From: Eudorina sp. 2006-703-Eu-15
Taxonomy: Eukaryota > Chlorophyta > Chlorophyceae > Chlamydomonadales > Volvocaceae
Length of the DNA stretch: 64,000 nt
Assembly (NCBI GenBank): GCA_003117195.1
Contig: BDSI01000094.1
Span: 186,001 to 250,000, forward strand
Direction of reading: 5' to 3'
Shown: positions 1 to 12,103 of the stretch, one piece after another
How the letters are laid out: the number at the start of each line of letters is the position of its first letter
How positions within the stretch are numbered: the stretch's first letter is position 1
Position numbers and translations under genes: made by a program
Notes under the pieces: model-generated
Seen by the model: the letters and a program-made list of their open reading frames with translations, nothing else
Databases searched by the model: none
What the model was told of the DNA's origin: nothing

Positions 1-2232
1 TAACATCATGCCATTGCACGCCTACGCATTCTTGGATGGTGCAATTATAATCGCCCAAATCGCAGCGTTTTATTGATGTGAAGAGGCGGAATCCGATAAT
101 GTTTTTATTTTTTCATTTTTCATAATATGTTTCAATAATATTTTTTATATTTTTAAATTATTCATTATAGCCAAGAAAATCAGCTTGACATATCAAGAGC
201 TAGGACATAGGGAGAGCGCGTGGGCTCAGCTAGAACACGGAGTTGTTACCGAAAATGCCTCCCCTTATGGCTTGTCTGCGTGGCTGACTCACCCTGGTGA
301 TGTCGCTCGCTCCACAGGCCGCTAGCTCCAATGTAGTAGCTTCCCCTGCTAGCTCCAGCCTTCCTATCCTCCAGGCCGCTGCTAGTTGCCATTGGTCTAG
401 GCTTCCAGCTTCGGCTTAGCTAGTGGTAAGAGAACCAGATGCTTCTCCCAACAGCTGATTATCCCAGCAGCTGGCTCCGTCCAGCCCAGCAGCTCATCCT
501 CCACCCCGTGCGTACCTGCAACAAGAGCCACGCATCGCTAACTCTTTATGGATGCATATTATATCACGATAGGTTGAAGGTTTGGCCGCATGGTCCTGGG
601 ATAGTCGAGGGGCGGAAGACTGCATTAGCCAGGATTCGTCACCATGTAACGCTTCATAAATTCATTCACTCGCCCGTTCATACGGATGAAGCACGAATTT
701 GACTCTTGTCTTAGAAAACATGCAATTATTTGTCAGCTACCTATGGAAAAGTGTAAGCTAGGGAGCGTAGGACAGTTGGTTGGACAGGACGGTACCATTC
801 AAATCGGACCTAACCACTTCTCTTACCATATATATGTGCATGTTAATAAAGTGGCGTTGAGGCGCACAAGGGTAAAAGCCTTCAATAACTGGTGATTTGA
901 ATTCGTTGACTATCTCTTCGCTCAGACCTGCTCAGACGACCTCTGTAAGATGCTCGTGCGCAAAGATGGTATCTATAACTTATACGTAATTTCGAATCGT
1001 TATACATTTCCTCTGGTTTCATTTGTCTGCTGTTGCCCTACGTGAACGTCACGATAAACAGCTATGGAAGCCTGAGTTGTTCAATGAGACCAAGTCGTCA
1101 ATAAATAGCATCGAGTATCCTTGTTGAATGTTGCTCCTTTGAAGTATCTTACTTAAAAAGCAGATAAGCGCCCAACTGATAGTACGGATAGTACGGACGG
1201 CAGATACCACGGCAAATCGGGACGCCGACGGAAAAGCTGCGACGGCGCCACCAGCGCCGTACCCATGTACATTTTCGGATATCTTAGTACACCGATCGCT
1301 GCAAAGACCTGATGGCCCTACGCCCCTACCATTACTACGTCCTCGTTATTGTTGTGACACAGGACGTGCTGGGCACAGCGTGTTCCGGGTCGGGGCCACA
1401 GCCACTGGTGGTCCTGGCGGGTGTTGTAACGGTTACAAAAACGGTCACAAAAAGAAAAGATCAGGTTATAGGGTGCCGGAAACCCCTCGACCGGCCCGCG
1501 CAGGGTGGGTGGGTCGGGGAATAGAGGTCACGCACTGTCCCGGCAGAGGGATACGCCTCTTGCTTGGTAAAGTCAGGACAATGGCATGCAAGGAAACGCC
1601 GCACGTGTGCCCCGCATAAGCCAAGCCTCCCGACGATGCCGTACCGGGGCGTCGTGCGCCCTGATTCCACGTGCCACTCACGACAGTCCGTTCACAATAG
1701 ATCGGGGGTCCCGAAGCCAGAGTTAGTTGGTGGGCAGCTGAGCCGGAAGCTGGTCCTTCATGTTGTCCTGTGCCAAAAGACGGACACGCCCAAGTGCTCA
1801 TGCTGGCAGACTCAATAAGCAGAAGCTTGCAGGCGAGCGAAGGCGCCGATCGTCTCAACCTGCCTTGGGTCAATGGCGCTCATTAACCCCCGTGTATGTG
1901 CGTGTGGCAACGTCCGATTGGGTACTTTGTGGTGGCTTGGCCCGCGCCAGGCCGTGCCCCTTTGGAACTGTTGCCCCGCTGTTTTGGTGGCCTGAATTGG
2001 GGCTGTTATCCTCATATTGGCTTGAGTTGCGAGTGTTTAGTATTAGCAGGTACGACAATGACGCATGTACGATGAATGTTACAAACGCGACTTTCAAGAC
2101 TTTGTGAAGTTTAAGTTATGTTCGCTTTGAATTATTACACCGTGTCTATGCCTTCACAGCATTCCATCGACTGACAGATTCCAGATTTTGTGCCAACTTG
2201 CGGAATTGTAGCCCTTGGGCGAGGCCACCAAT
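1..2232. other. Gene-free left flank, AT-rich at its edge
   Basis: No open stretch here has a convincing start, splice pattern or recognisable protein. Bases about 60-180 are strongly AT-rich, with runs of T and A, unlike the GC-rich genes to the right. Around 1940-1990 a short passage resembles the 3' untranslated part of the LINE at 12,104-13,358 (shared core CCTTTGG, then TGTTGCCCCGCTG), so old retrotransposon debris is likely. The last part should hold the promoter and 5' leader of EMC8. Confidence 0.5.
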
Positions 2233-2965
2233 ATGGTGGCGTGCACTGTAGACCAAGTTGCATTCCTTAAGATATTAGCTCATGCCGCCAAGTTCCCTTC
2301 AAATAGCATAAATGGCGTTCTACTTGGCAGCTGCACCGAGGGCGGCAATGTTGAAATCCACGATGTAGTTCCTCTATGTCATACAACGCTGTCCCTAGCA
2401 CCTGCGTTGGAGATAGGACTGGCTCAGGTAAGCCCCGATCTTATCGGCACTGTAAACCTTGCGCTTGCGTTAAACTGTTACCTTGTTGCAATGACAGGTT
2501 GAGTCTTATACTCACATCACGGGGAATGTCAAAATCATGGGATATTACCAGTCGGAGGCTCGGTTCGGTCCCGGGGACCTCACGCCGCTCGGACGGAAGA
2601 TTGCGGACAAGGTCTCCGAGCACCAGTCGGACGCGGTTGTTCTGATACTCGACAACAAGCGGTTGGAGCAGTTTTGCAAAGAGAAAGCGGATAACCCCTT
2701 CGAGCTGTTTTACAAGGAAGGTGCCAAGGGGTGGAAGCGCGCAGGCAGCGGGGCTGCGGGTGACAGCGGGGAGGGTGGCGCCAAGTTGCAACTTAAGGGG
2801 AACGAATGGAAGAAGCTGCGTGAGGAGTTCTTCACCATGTTCAAGCAGCTTAAGCACCGGACGTTGTACGACTTCGAGGAGCACCTGGACGACGCCGCGA
2901 AGGACTGGCTCAACAAGAACTTCTCGGCCACATCGAAGTTCTTGCTGCCGGGGAATGTGCACTGA
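2233..2965 (+). CDS. EMC8: ER membrane protein complex subunit 8/9
   Basis: Two exons, 2233-2427 and 2498-2965, give 220 residues, close to the usual ~200 for the family. The first exon ends CAG|GTAAG and the second follows TGACAG; the junction is phase 0. The protein begins MVACTVDQVAFLKILAHAA and has the family's MPN-like fold pattern: a conserved early stretch (NSINGVLLG, then VPLCHTTLSLAP), a central GYYQSEARFGPG after the splice, and the end LDDAAKDWLNKNF. EMC8/9 is a soluble cytosolic-face subunit of the EMC insertase, which places tail-anchored and multi-pass proteins in the ER. The metalloprotease JAMM residues are not apparent, as is normal for this non-catalytic family. The start is the first ATG in frame; an upstream in-frame TTG is not needed. 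Plants and algae usually carry one merged EMC8/9 gene, so the number is nominal. Confidence 0.93.
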
Positions 2966-4970
2966 ACGACGCACACCCGCACCGTCGGTGGGGGTTCTGG
3001 ATTCGGGTCGGGATGGAGCATGTCGTGCAGCACGTGTTCGCGCTGCGTTCGGACGCAAGACTGACAAACCGCCAACTGTGGCGAAGACAGGAGGTCCAAG
3101 GATTGCATGGATGGGTTTATGCGTTGGAAAGGGCGATGCGGGTGCTGCGGCAGCTGCCAGGGTCTTGGGCTTCACACGCATCCGGGGGTTGCAATTCAAA
3201 TAGGGTTAGGTCTAACCATTCCACTAAATGGGTTGGTATCCAGCCGGTGGTCGCTCGACACGCGCCCTGTGATGGCGGGTCGCTCCTGCAGAGCGACGGA
3301 GGTCCCTCTTTGTTGGTCTGTACCTGACGGCACATTCGCAAGGATGGCCTTTTCGGCAACCCGACTTGCGCCCGTGGAATGGGCTTTGTGGCGAGCATTG
3401 TGCCTGCAGCCTGTCGCGCCAGGATTCTGTGGAGGCCATGAGGGTTCTCAGCGCTTGACTCAGCGCCGATTCGCAAGCCCCAAGACAGGCAAGGTGCCGG
3501 ATAGGGTGGTGGATGGCTTTCCCCTAGGGTTGATGCATGCTTAAACAGCACGGGGCGAGCTTTGGCCCGCCAGAGTGGGCACGTCTGCTTCCCGCTTCGG
3601 GTTCCATCGGACGGGGAGTGGGGACCCGCGTCTGTGCGGCTCTGGGTGCGGCGCCTTGCTATCGTTGACGCAAACGAGCTGTGGCCTGCGGGGTTCCCGA
3701 CATCCCGACCCAAGGAAGTTGGTGGCACCATCAAGGTTGTATCGGACGCATGGCGGCGATTCGATGCATCGCGGCTGATGGGCGTCCCTAGATTAGTTCG
3801 CTGAAGGAGATTTCGTGCGCAGCAACTAGGTGTGGCCCGGTCCGCGGATGGGACGAGGTGGAAAGCCCTGCGGACATCCGAAATACGTCCGAAATACGGC
3901 GACAGCTGCGCTGTACAGCTGTACGGCCGCCACGCAGCTTCATGTTGGCATACGAACATGCGCCTGCCATGGAGATGCGGATGTTGCAATGCCGCTAAGC
4001 ACCGATGCTTTCCGAAGTGGCCCCTGGTCGTGCTCAAGTGTGTAGCTGCGTCTTAAGGAAAGCGTGGCATGGGTGACCGCTGGAGGGCCAGGGCCCCCGC
4101 TGGCGTGTACACCCGCTACTGGACCTCGCCTTGTGAAGGTCGCTTTATGCCGTGGTGAAGTCCATCGCCGTCTTTCTAGGGTAAGAGCATGGCCGAACGC
4201 GTCGGCGTTGAAACTCGTGCCCAGTTGCCGAAGTCTTAAAAGGGTCCAGCAGCAGCAGCAGTAGGACACCTCGTAACTCGTCCCGATTGTTCCTTCCACC
4301 GTGCTCAAACCCTGCTCAACGACGTACCACGCGGGCCTTCCTTCCCCCCTGCAGTGCCAAGACGGCACTCCGTGCAGTCAAACATTCGGTGCACGAGGTC
4401 CCCGCGCTAACGCCAGGCCGGCAGCCGCGGCACTCCTGCCGCCCCCATGAGCCGTCGTCCCCTCGCCCCGCCCGAAACAGCGGACCCTGAGGGCATCCCC
4501 CATTTCCCGGAGTGCTGTGACGGCCCACAGCCTCAACGGGCAATGAGACCGCCGGATGGGCGAAAGCGAACAAATGAAAGAACGACGTGCTCCGCTCGGC
4601 CGTGCCTGCAGTACCCTTCTTGGGGTCCTCTGGGCCTCCTTCCAACAGGGATGGTGTCCGACTTTCATGACGCCCCGCTCCCGCTTCCCGACATGGCTCA
4701 GCCGTTCAGCCCCCATGCGGGATATCGCGCACAGCATGCCGCCGCTAGCCCCCGGAACAACAAATTCCTCGCCCTTAGGAGCCGCGGTGCATCGATACAG
4801 GCCCTATCAGCACCTTACGGCTCTGTGTCTCTGTGAGGGCAGCCCCGCAAGCCCCCTCCCTGGAGCTCGCGGGAGCCCATGCAAGCCATCCCACTTCCAG
4901 CTCTCGCCCAGCTCCATAATCCAGCCGTCAAGTCCTTCCCAAACCCCCGTGCTGCGCTGCCCGCTGGCCA
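2966..4970. other. Convergent intergenic region
   Basis: This lies between the stop of EMC8 on the plus strand and the stop of the DUS16-like gene on the minus strand, so it should contain both 3' untranslated regions. Several open frames run through it, but none has recognisable protein sequence or a consistent splice model. A short CAG run sits at about 4249-4260. I see no RNA gene or mobile element. Confidence 0.5.
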
Positions 4971-7900
4971 TCACCGCCCGCGCGCGATGCCCTCCACGGT
5001 GGCCATGTTGTTGTTGACGAGCGCCTCTATCACCGCCGCGGCGGCGGCCTGCTTGGCCTCCTGCTTGCTGCGCAGGTCCTGGGAGGGGAACGAATGATCA
5101 AGTGACCCGAGGGGAAAGGGAGGGGACAGGGGAGGGGTTTGCGCGGTTTCGCTGCCCTGGTTGACAGGATGACCACCCAGAAACCGACCCGGAAAAAGGG
5201 AAAGGGGCGGGCGGAGCAGTGGGCTGCGTCAGCCGGGTTGGAACGACCACTGCATCAGCCGGGTTGGAACGACCACCGCTTGGACCGACAAGTGTGGTTG
5301 GTGGCAGGGTGGGTAGGGGTTGGGAACGCCCCGCCTGTGCACACGCCTCGTCTGCACCCACATCCCCTGCTCCATGCTCCCCCGGGTCTCCCAAGGTCGC
5401 ATATGGTACTTTGCCCCCGTGTCGCGGCTGCTCACCACGCCCGTCGCCTGCACCACCGTTTGGCCGGAGACGTCCGTGAGGCGCGTCAGGAAGCGGAAGG
5501 TCCCCGCGGGCGCGTTGGCGGTGGGCGGCGTGGGCAGCTCCTCGTGCTGGACCTGCAGCGCAGCCGGTGGCACACACGGCCCTTGCCGCCCCGCAGCCCG
5601 CTCATATTCTTGGATGAACCACGTCACCACGCACAGATACTGACCCGCGCCCTGCCATTCACCCACCCACGGCCTACATCCACCCACCCACCCACCCGGC
5701 CTCCGACACACATACACGTACACGCGCACACACGCGGCTCTACTTAATCAACGTACGCACATATCCACAAACACACACAACACAGACACACACACACACC
5801 CCGCTCCCTCAACCCCCCGAAACCGCAACCTTGCGCCCAGTTCCCAAGCCGTCCAGACCCGGTGACCCACCGCCAGCCTGGCCCTCACTGCGTACTCGTT
5901 GAGCACCATAAGGATGGTCTTGACCCGCCCCTGGTCGGTGCTGTGGACCACCCGCATCACATCCTCGCACCTGCAGAGTTAAGCACGGAGATGGGGGGGC
6001 TAAAGGACGTTGGTAGACATATTTATACTGCACTGCTGCCAGAGCAAATATCCGATGCAGAGGGGGGGCCAGAGGGGCGGAAGGGGCAGAACACGACATG
6101 CTGTGTCGGAGGTCCAGCACGTGTGTATTTCTTCATCCTCCGCTGGCCGAGGGGGACGCGCCCGGGCTGATCCCTAGGGCAATGAGTGCCCCGGCGCAAG
6201 GCGCAAGTCCCTGCCGGACTGCCTGTTCCTCAGCTTGTCTTTCCTTAAGTACCCCCCACCCCTACCGCTACCTTCGGTATATGTCCACCGATTTCCCATA
6301 CTCCCTCGCCCCTACCCCTACCCCCTCGCCCACCCACTCCCATCCCACGCCACTCCTTTGCTTTGGCAGCAGCGCAGCTATGATATGTATGCCCATTCTC
6401 TACCCCACTCCCACCCCCACCCCCTACCTGGGGTAGACGGACAGCCTCATGATGTTCTGTGTCTGGATCATGGCGGTGGCCGCGGCGGGGTTGGACACCG
6501 CCCCGCCCCCTCCATCGCCGCCCGGCACCCCGCCCGATCCCATGTTGGGAGCGGGGCCCGTCATGGCGGACACCAGCTCATTGGACAGCACCTGGGGGAA
6601 GGGCCGGGTAGGCAGGCAAGGGGTCGGGGCATGGGGCATGGGGTCCGGGAAAAGCACTCCCTTCACCGCACATGTGCACATCAAACTCCTCGCAACCCTC
6701 GCACGTCGCACCCCTCCACCGCTTCATCCAAACCCCGTACTCCCGGACCCCCCCCCACCTGCCCCGACGCCAGCATCCGGTCCAGGCACGCCGCCGCGGC
6801 GTTGTGCTTGGCGTCCTTCTTGCTCGCCCCCGTGGCGCGACCTGAGGAGAGGGGCGGGGGCAGCACCACGTCAGGCTGACGGAACGCGGGATGTCGGTGG
6901 GCCTCTGCGGAAGCAATGCCGACTTGCTGCAGCAGCAGCATCCCAAGCAGTTCCAAGACTCGGCAATAGCGGTAGCCAGATCAGGCAATGCCCACAGCCG
7001 GAGTACGAGAGGGAGAGAGGCAGCGAGAGAGAGGGAGAGAGAGGAGGGGGGGTAGGGAGGGAGCTGGTTGCCCCTGACTTGCCTGAACAGACCACGCGGC
7101 CGCCGTGTACTGCACACGTACCGTACCAATGCACACAGCTGCGCAGGGTCGCGATGTTGGTTTCTTTCACCAAACGGTTAACCTTGACCCACCATCGCCA
7201 AAAAGCGTACGTTCTTTCCAAACAAGCGTTTTGACATGGGAGCGCCATCATCACCACACACCACCATCACCACCACCGTGACCTGTCGCCTGTCGCCCTG
7301 CCCCGGGCCCTGGCTTGACCCCTTAGCTTGCCTGAACAGACCACGACGCCGCCAGCTCCCGCGACGTTGATGTTGCAGCTGAAGGCGGCTCCTTCCGGTC
7401 CCTCGGCCACCTGCAGACGGGTGTGGGGGAAGGTCGGCACCGACACCCACCGCCGCGGCGAGCACTCTCCAAGTCTAGCCCAGTTCAAGCCCAATCCAGT
7501 CCAGGGAAGGGAAGGGACGCTACACCCTGGCGCGAGCCTAGACCATGTCCCCACTCCGGATCCGACCCAGGTCAGCACAACTCAAAAAGGACGCAACTCG
7601 CCGCCCACACCACCGCCACCCTCCACCCTCCACCCTCCACCCCATAACCAGGACACACGTCCGCGCAACACATGCTCCGAAGTGACAACACCCTTCCCGC
7701 CCTAAGCGGGTAGGGTGTACGACATATACGGTATGTACGGCATGTACTGCACGCACCTGTAGCTGCAGTTGCCTCTTCTGGCACACCTCGTGCAGAAGCA
7801 TGTAGTACGGCTTGCCGTTGAAGGCCAGCCGGTTGTTGGTGGCCAGGTGGGCTCGCAGCTGGTCCAGAACCTAAACCCATCCGAAATCCAGAATCCGGAA

Positions 7901-9711
7901 TCAATCCAGGAGCCGAAATCCAAGGAAGGCGCACGGGCGGGGGGGGAGGGGCGGGACGGGTTGCTGGCGGGGCGGAGAAAGGTAAGCCCCATTTGCTCCA
8001 TAGGTAAATAGCAGAGACTGTTAGACAAAGGGACGGGGTGGCGGGGAGGGAAGCGTGGTAACGAGACAGGTGTGCCGCAGGTGGGCCGCAGGTTAGGACA
8101 ACCCCCGGCGAACAGGAGCGGGTGTGGCGGTGCAGGGCGGTGCAGGGCGCGCCGCCGCGCTTCGGTGGGCGGCGGGTGGGGCTTTGTCTGCGCCTGCCTC
8201 CGGCGCACTACCCCACCCATTGGGCCAACCTCCCTGCCCATTGCCCTCTTCCAGCGATCAGCTCACCCCTTGCAAGTTGGGGTGCGGCGAGGACGGCACA
8301 CCCGCCTCCCCGCCGGCGGGGCCCGCCGGCGCCATCCGCGGCAGGCCCGCCAGGCCGGCGGCGGGCCCCTGGGCCCCCCCTGGAGGCGCCGGCGCCACGG
8401 GCGACACCCAGGCCTCCACATCCACCGGGAACACGCAGACGCTGTTTCCCCCCACCTGGGGGTTGGCCGTTGGGTCACGGGGGAGACCACGGGTGGATCA
8501 GACGCGCGGGGGGGAGGGGGGCGGGATACAGGTCAAAATCGGTGATTTTTTCCGCGACTTCGCTGTTTGTATTGACAAAAGGGGGGTTACAGGGCGTTGG
8601 TCGGCATGCGTACTCATGCTGCACTGCTGCCAGAGCGAAGGTCCGGTGTCAAGAGCACCAACTGTACCCGGCCCGAGAGGGGGGAAGAGGGGATGCGCGG
8701 CGGGACTCGGCACTCGGCAGCAGGGCACGCTGAGCTGATGTACGACACATCGTGCTCTTGACGTTTGTGGCTGCCAACAGGCTTTGGGGTGGTGGTGGCG
8801 CAGGTGCCTGCCCGGTGCGGAGGGCGGGTTGCCCCAAGAGACCCTGTCGGTCAATCAACACAGCGAAACAATCTCAAACGAACACCTCACCGATAACCGC
8901 CGATGCCGGGATACGGGGGGCCGGGCCGCCCCCGCTTCCACTCCGCCGCACTCAGTGGCAGCCCTCCGTCCAAGCCGCCTTCCGCCCCCAGCCATGTCGC
9001 CGAGGTGGACGGCTCCAGGTCGCTTCACCCCGGGGCTGACCTCCCGGGGCCCCCCGCCCCACCCTACCTTCGGGGGCCCCCCAACCCCCACCAACCACCT
9101 TGCACCACCCACTCCCGCACCTCCACCACAGTGATTGCCTTGCCCACGTCCTCCGCCATCACCGTCACATACGCCTGGCCGATGCATTGGCCCGTGCTGG
9201 GTTGCCGTATTACGGCGGAGGCCAGCAGCGTTGTGTGCTGCCGGGGTGACGGGGGGAGAGGGGCGCGGGAGGGGAGAGGGGGCCGGAGCGGGAACGGCCC
9301 AGGCAGGGTGGGGGGTTTGAGGGAGGGAACATTCAAGCCGTGCTTGGCAGGTAAGGGCCCAGGTGGGTCGGGTGAAGGGGACAAGCCGCATAAGGGAGAT
9401 GTCCGGACCATTGACAACGTTGCATGACCGATGGATGCGTGAACATGGGAGCGCTGGGGTGCGGACGACACGGTGCCAGGGAGGGAAGGCGAAAGCCGTT
9501 CCGGGCCCCCCGCTGTGCCTATCCCAGAAGGACAGGTTCAAGCGGCATATTTGATTTGGTGTACTTCCCACGCTACAGACGCATACACCGCAGACAAGCT
9601 TTCGATCCAGTCCGGCAAATCGACAGGGCGTCGCACCTGAGCGAATGCAGTCGCTAGATCCTCTTGTGTAACGTTAGGGCTGACGCCACCTACAAATAAA
9701 ACTGTGGCCAT
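4971..9711 (-). CDS. DUS16: RRM plus two dsRNA-binding domains, DUS16-like microRNA factor
   Basis: Eleven exons on the minus strand: 9711-9637, 9237-9121, 9012-8891, 8441-8267, 7870-7757, 7410-7332, 6841-6759, 6591-6428, 5970-5871, 5552-5436, 5078-4971; about 417 residues. Exons 1-2 give an RNA recognition motif (MATVLFVGGVSPNVTQEDL, later IGQAYVTVMAEDVGKAI). Exons 5-7 make a first dsRBD (residues ~164-250) ending in ASKKDAKHNAAAACLDRML. Exons 9-11 make a second (~330-405) ending SKQEAKQAAAAAVIEAL. An N-terminal RRM followed by two dsRBDs is the reported layout of Chlamydomonas DUS16, a nuclear partner of DCL3 in primary microRNA processing; orthology is inferred. Phases agree throughout. 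The exon 2/3 and 3/4 boundaries are the least certain: exon 2 may instead use a donor 10 bases further on, and exon 4 may start at 8455. Intron 6 uses a GC donor. Confidence 0.82.
6009..6060 (+). repeat. Dispersed intronic short repeat, copy 1
   Basis: Reads TTGGTAGACATATTTATACT, then CTGCTGCCAGAGCAA. It lies in intron 8 of the DUS16-like gene, about 40 bases before the acceptor, antisense to the gene. Related copies are at 8594-8650, 18,848-18,900, 19,070-19,092, 22,320-22,348 and, inverted, 30,888-30,914. Confidence 0.6.
8594..8650 (+). repeat. Dispersed intronic short repeat, copy 2
   Basis: Shares GCGTTGGTCGGCATGCGTAC and CTGCACTGCTGCCAGAGC with copy 1, with some substitutions. It is inside intron 3 of the DUS16-like gene. 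A [22 protein letters not shown] passage follows about 40 bases later, as it also does after copy 3, so the full element may be longer than the part I can align. Confidence 0.55.
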
Positions 9712-11038
9712 TATGTCAGCGGTTCTGGCTCGTCCGGCGACGGATGGGGCACTTCACGGCTGAGTGTGTTTGGATGCACTCGTCAATGTCAGATGTTCCG
9801 GAACAGTTGTTTAACAATATCGATTACGTGAGTGCCTAAAGCTCGGCGACTTTTCAGAATCGCACGTTGACGGCGACTTCGATGAAGACATTACACAACG
9901 CTTGACAATACTGGATGTCGAATTAACGATATCATATGTCGGTCCGTTTGTGCGATTGTGTGAATTGCGATACTTCGCTGAATCGGTTATTCGGTTTTGT
10001 TGGTCGCAGGTTCACGGTTGCCTACAGGTAACCGTGAGCTTGCACCCGTGACCCGTGACCATCCTGGAACTGTCAGAGTTGGCGCCAAGCATGCCATAGC
10101 CATGCAAAACCGCGGATCTGGTTTGTTTGTCAATCCACGATGTCTCGATATGTATGATATCTCGATATGAATGAACGTTATATGCCGCACCCTGCCGCAC
10201 ATGCTCGACTTCTGGGCAAATGTACGGCCATAGACCGATCAAGGGTCCAGCACCCCCTGCACGCCTTCACTGGCCTGTGGGGACGACTACTGGTCTCTTC
10301 CCGTGTCAGCGCCGCCGTCAGCACAGCAATCATCGGGCTGCCGTTGGAACCAGAGGTCCGCTACGTTGATGGTTGGCTGTCGAATGCCTCCTTGCGTACG
10401 GACTTGTGTCACCCGTCCAACCGCTCCTCCACCCTGCACCCGCTTCTCCAACTCAGCCCTCCTCCTCCACCAGCCTCCTCTACCACGGTCATCCTCCACC
10501 GTCAACCGCGCTCCTCCACCACCCTCCTCCACTGAGCTCCTGCCTCCACCATGCTCCTCTTCCACCCTCCTCCCTCCACTCTCCGTAGCGCTCCTCCACC
10601 CTCCTTCACCCTCTCCACCCTCTCCGGTTGCCTCTCCACACATCCCGGTTGCCCCTCCTCCCTGTCGCCGGTCCCCGTCCCCAGTGGCCTGACCGCCCTC
10701 CCCAGCGGCCTCTTCATCCTCCCCCTCTGGCCTCTTCATCCTCTCCTCCTTCCTCTACCGACCTCAGATCACTCCAGAACCACTACAGCAACTGTCTGCT
10801 TCGGAGCCAATCATACAAAGAGCTCATAACTGGGAACCCTGGCGCCGGGTTGAGGGATTGCCGGCTTCGGCAAACCCTGCCAAACCAACTTGGGCTTGAC
10901 CAAGGGCACGAATTCATGGGCGGGTACCTAGCATGGCAACCTATGCCCGAGACATAACGACTGCAGAGCGCTGTAGTCACGACCTCCTCGACAGGATTAC
11001 TCAAGACACAGGCACCAAGCTACTCTATTATAAAATAA
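9712..11038. other. Upstream region of the DUS16-like gene with pyrimidine-rich low complexity
   Basis: The first few hundred bases after 9711 should contain the minus-strand promoter of the DUS16-like gene; they are less GC-rich than the exons. From about 10,410 to 10,760 the plus strand is a CCTCC/CCACC-type pyrimidine tract that keeps both strands open but encodes only low-complexity sequence. No protein family is recognisable. Confidence 0.5.
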
Positions 11039-11124
11039 TGGAGTCGGAGGGTATCGATCCCCCTACCTCCCGCAACTTTGCGGGCGCTGCTAAGCGGGCG
11101 CTCTACCATTTGAGCTACGACCCC
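11039..11124 (-). tRNA. tRNA-Ala (AGC) with a ~13-base intron
   Basis: Read on the minus strand, the cloverleaf is complete. The acceptor stem GGGGTCG pairs with CGACTCC (one G-T) and is followed by A. The D stem is GCTC/GAGC around AAATGGTA. The anticodon stem is CCCGC/GCGGG with loop TTAGCA carrying anticodon AGC. The T stem is GGGGG/CCCTC around ATCGATA. Between the base after the anticodon and the closing half-stem are about 13 extra bases (GCGCCCGCAAAGT), the canonical place for a nuclear tRNA intron. A TTTT tract follows the 3' end and can serve as the Pol III terminator. Internal A and B boxes are present. Confidence 0.9.
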
Positions 11125-11167
11125 TTGAACAACTTGGAGTTGTGAGTAAATATATACTACTGTGTAG

Positions 11168-11418
11168 GTTAGTGGCTGTGCGTACGAGGGACCGGCGATG
11201 CCAGCGACTACGCCGTAAAATTTGTACTGAAGAATGCCCTACGAGACACCGGGTCAGTGCTTATGGAGGAGTGGACGTACGCAGCCAACGGCAAATACTC
11301 GAATGCAACACAGCAGGCCTTCCGCAACATGCTGGTGCAGCACCTGCATGGTATGACGGGAATCAAGCCCACCCTGAGGTTGGCCCAGGACGGGGTGTGT
11401 TACGTAATTCAGATGTGA
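11168..11418 (+). pseudogene. Diverged partial copy of the gene at 14,829-15,386
   Basis: In one frame this stretch reads through to a stop and matches the C-terminal third of the intact gene: NGKYSNATQQAFRNMLVQHL and HGMTGIKPTLRLAQDG correspond to its DYYSKGTQQAYRDKLVAHL and HGMTGIKPTLELDQDG. No counterpart of its first ~120 residues, and no good start, is visible upstream, where the tRNA-Ala lies. The copy is therefore either 5'-truncated or the last exon of a rearranged gene. The open frame is still undamaged, so expression cannot be excluded. Confidence 0.65.
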
Positions 11419-12103
11419 GATGTCCGTCGGTGCAGCCCTGCTTGCGTGCAATTTTCATTACGTTCCGCAGTAAGGTTCCTTATGCGCACGGCTCTCGTAG
11501 CAGTATTTCTGCAGGGCACTAAATCACTGTCATTCTCGGTGCGGTACAATCAGGACATGCTTTAAAGGAGTTGTGGTGCTTGCGAGAAGTCTGCTGGACA
11601 GTTGGTCCATCTCGTCATTAGGACGGTCTTGACCGTACGGTGATCTGCTGTTAGGTGGTTAGGGGTGGTTACATGCATCCAAGCGCTCATTCCTACTTTG
11701 GCGACCTATCTACTCTGTGCTCGCATACGGTGTTGGATCGTGTGTGCAAGCAAGTTTTGCTAGCGCGTGATGGTTGCTTGCTTGGTACGAATGGCCGCAA
11801 GCATTGCACGCGAGTGCCCCAGCTGGCGGTGAGTACGGCACCGTCTACGTACAAGGACTGGACGGGGCATCCGCTTTGGTATTTTGTGCTGCTGTATTCT
11901 GTAGAACCGAAAAGGTCGTTGTGCAGGGTAGTTGTGTAGGGTCCCAAGCTATAGACACTGGATGCCGACACCAGCAGGAAGCAAGCCGTGTCAGGGCGGC
12001 AGAGGCACCGGAGCACCGCCGCATCATGGACCCACCCCCATGCCTCCAGGGAGGGAGTCATCCGCTCACGGCCTCACACGAGGTCGCGATGCGTCCATGC
12101 ATC
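11419..12103. repeat. Left copy of the tandem duplication, first part
   Basis: This follows the truncated gene copy and aligns with the region after the intact gene (about 15,387-16,185). Shared blocks include AGTACAAGGACTGGAC-like sequence at ~11,847 versus 15,830, GAGGCACCGGAGCACCGCCG at ~12,003 versus 16,090, and GGGAGGGAGTCATCCGC at ~12,050 versus 16,140. The right copy carries about 115 extra bases near 15,865-15,980. No gene is recognised inside. Confidence 0.7.

Noticed and set aside
2215..2232. Upstream in-frame TTG as an alternative EMC8 start
   Set aside because: A good ATG at 2233 begins the conserved protein; a non-ATG start is not needed in a nuclear eukaryotic gene.
10287..10760. 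Reverse-strand open frames encoding Glu/Gly/Arg-rich protein
   Set aside because: They follow a CCTCC/CCACC low-complexity tract with no start context, splice sites or recognisable domain.
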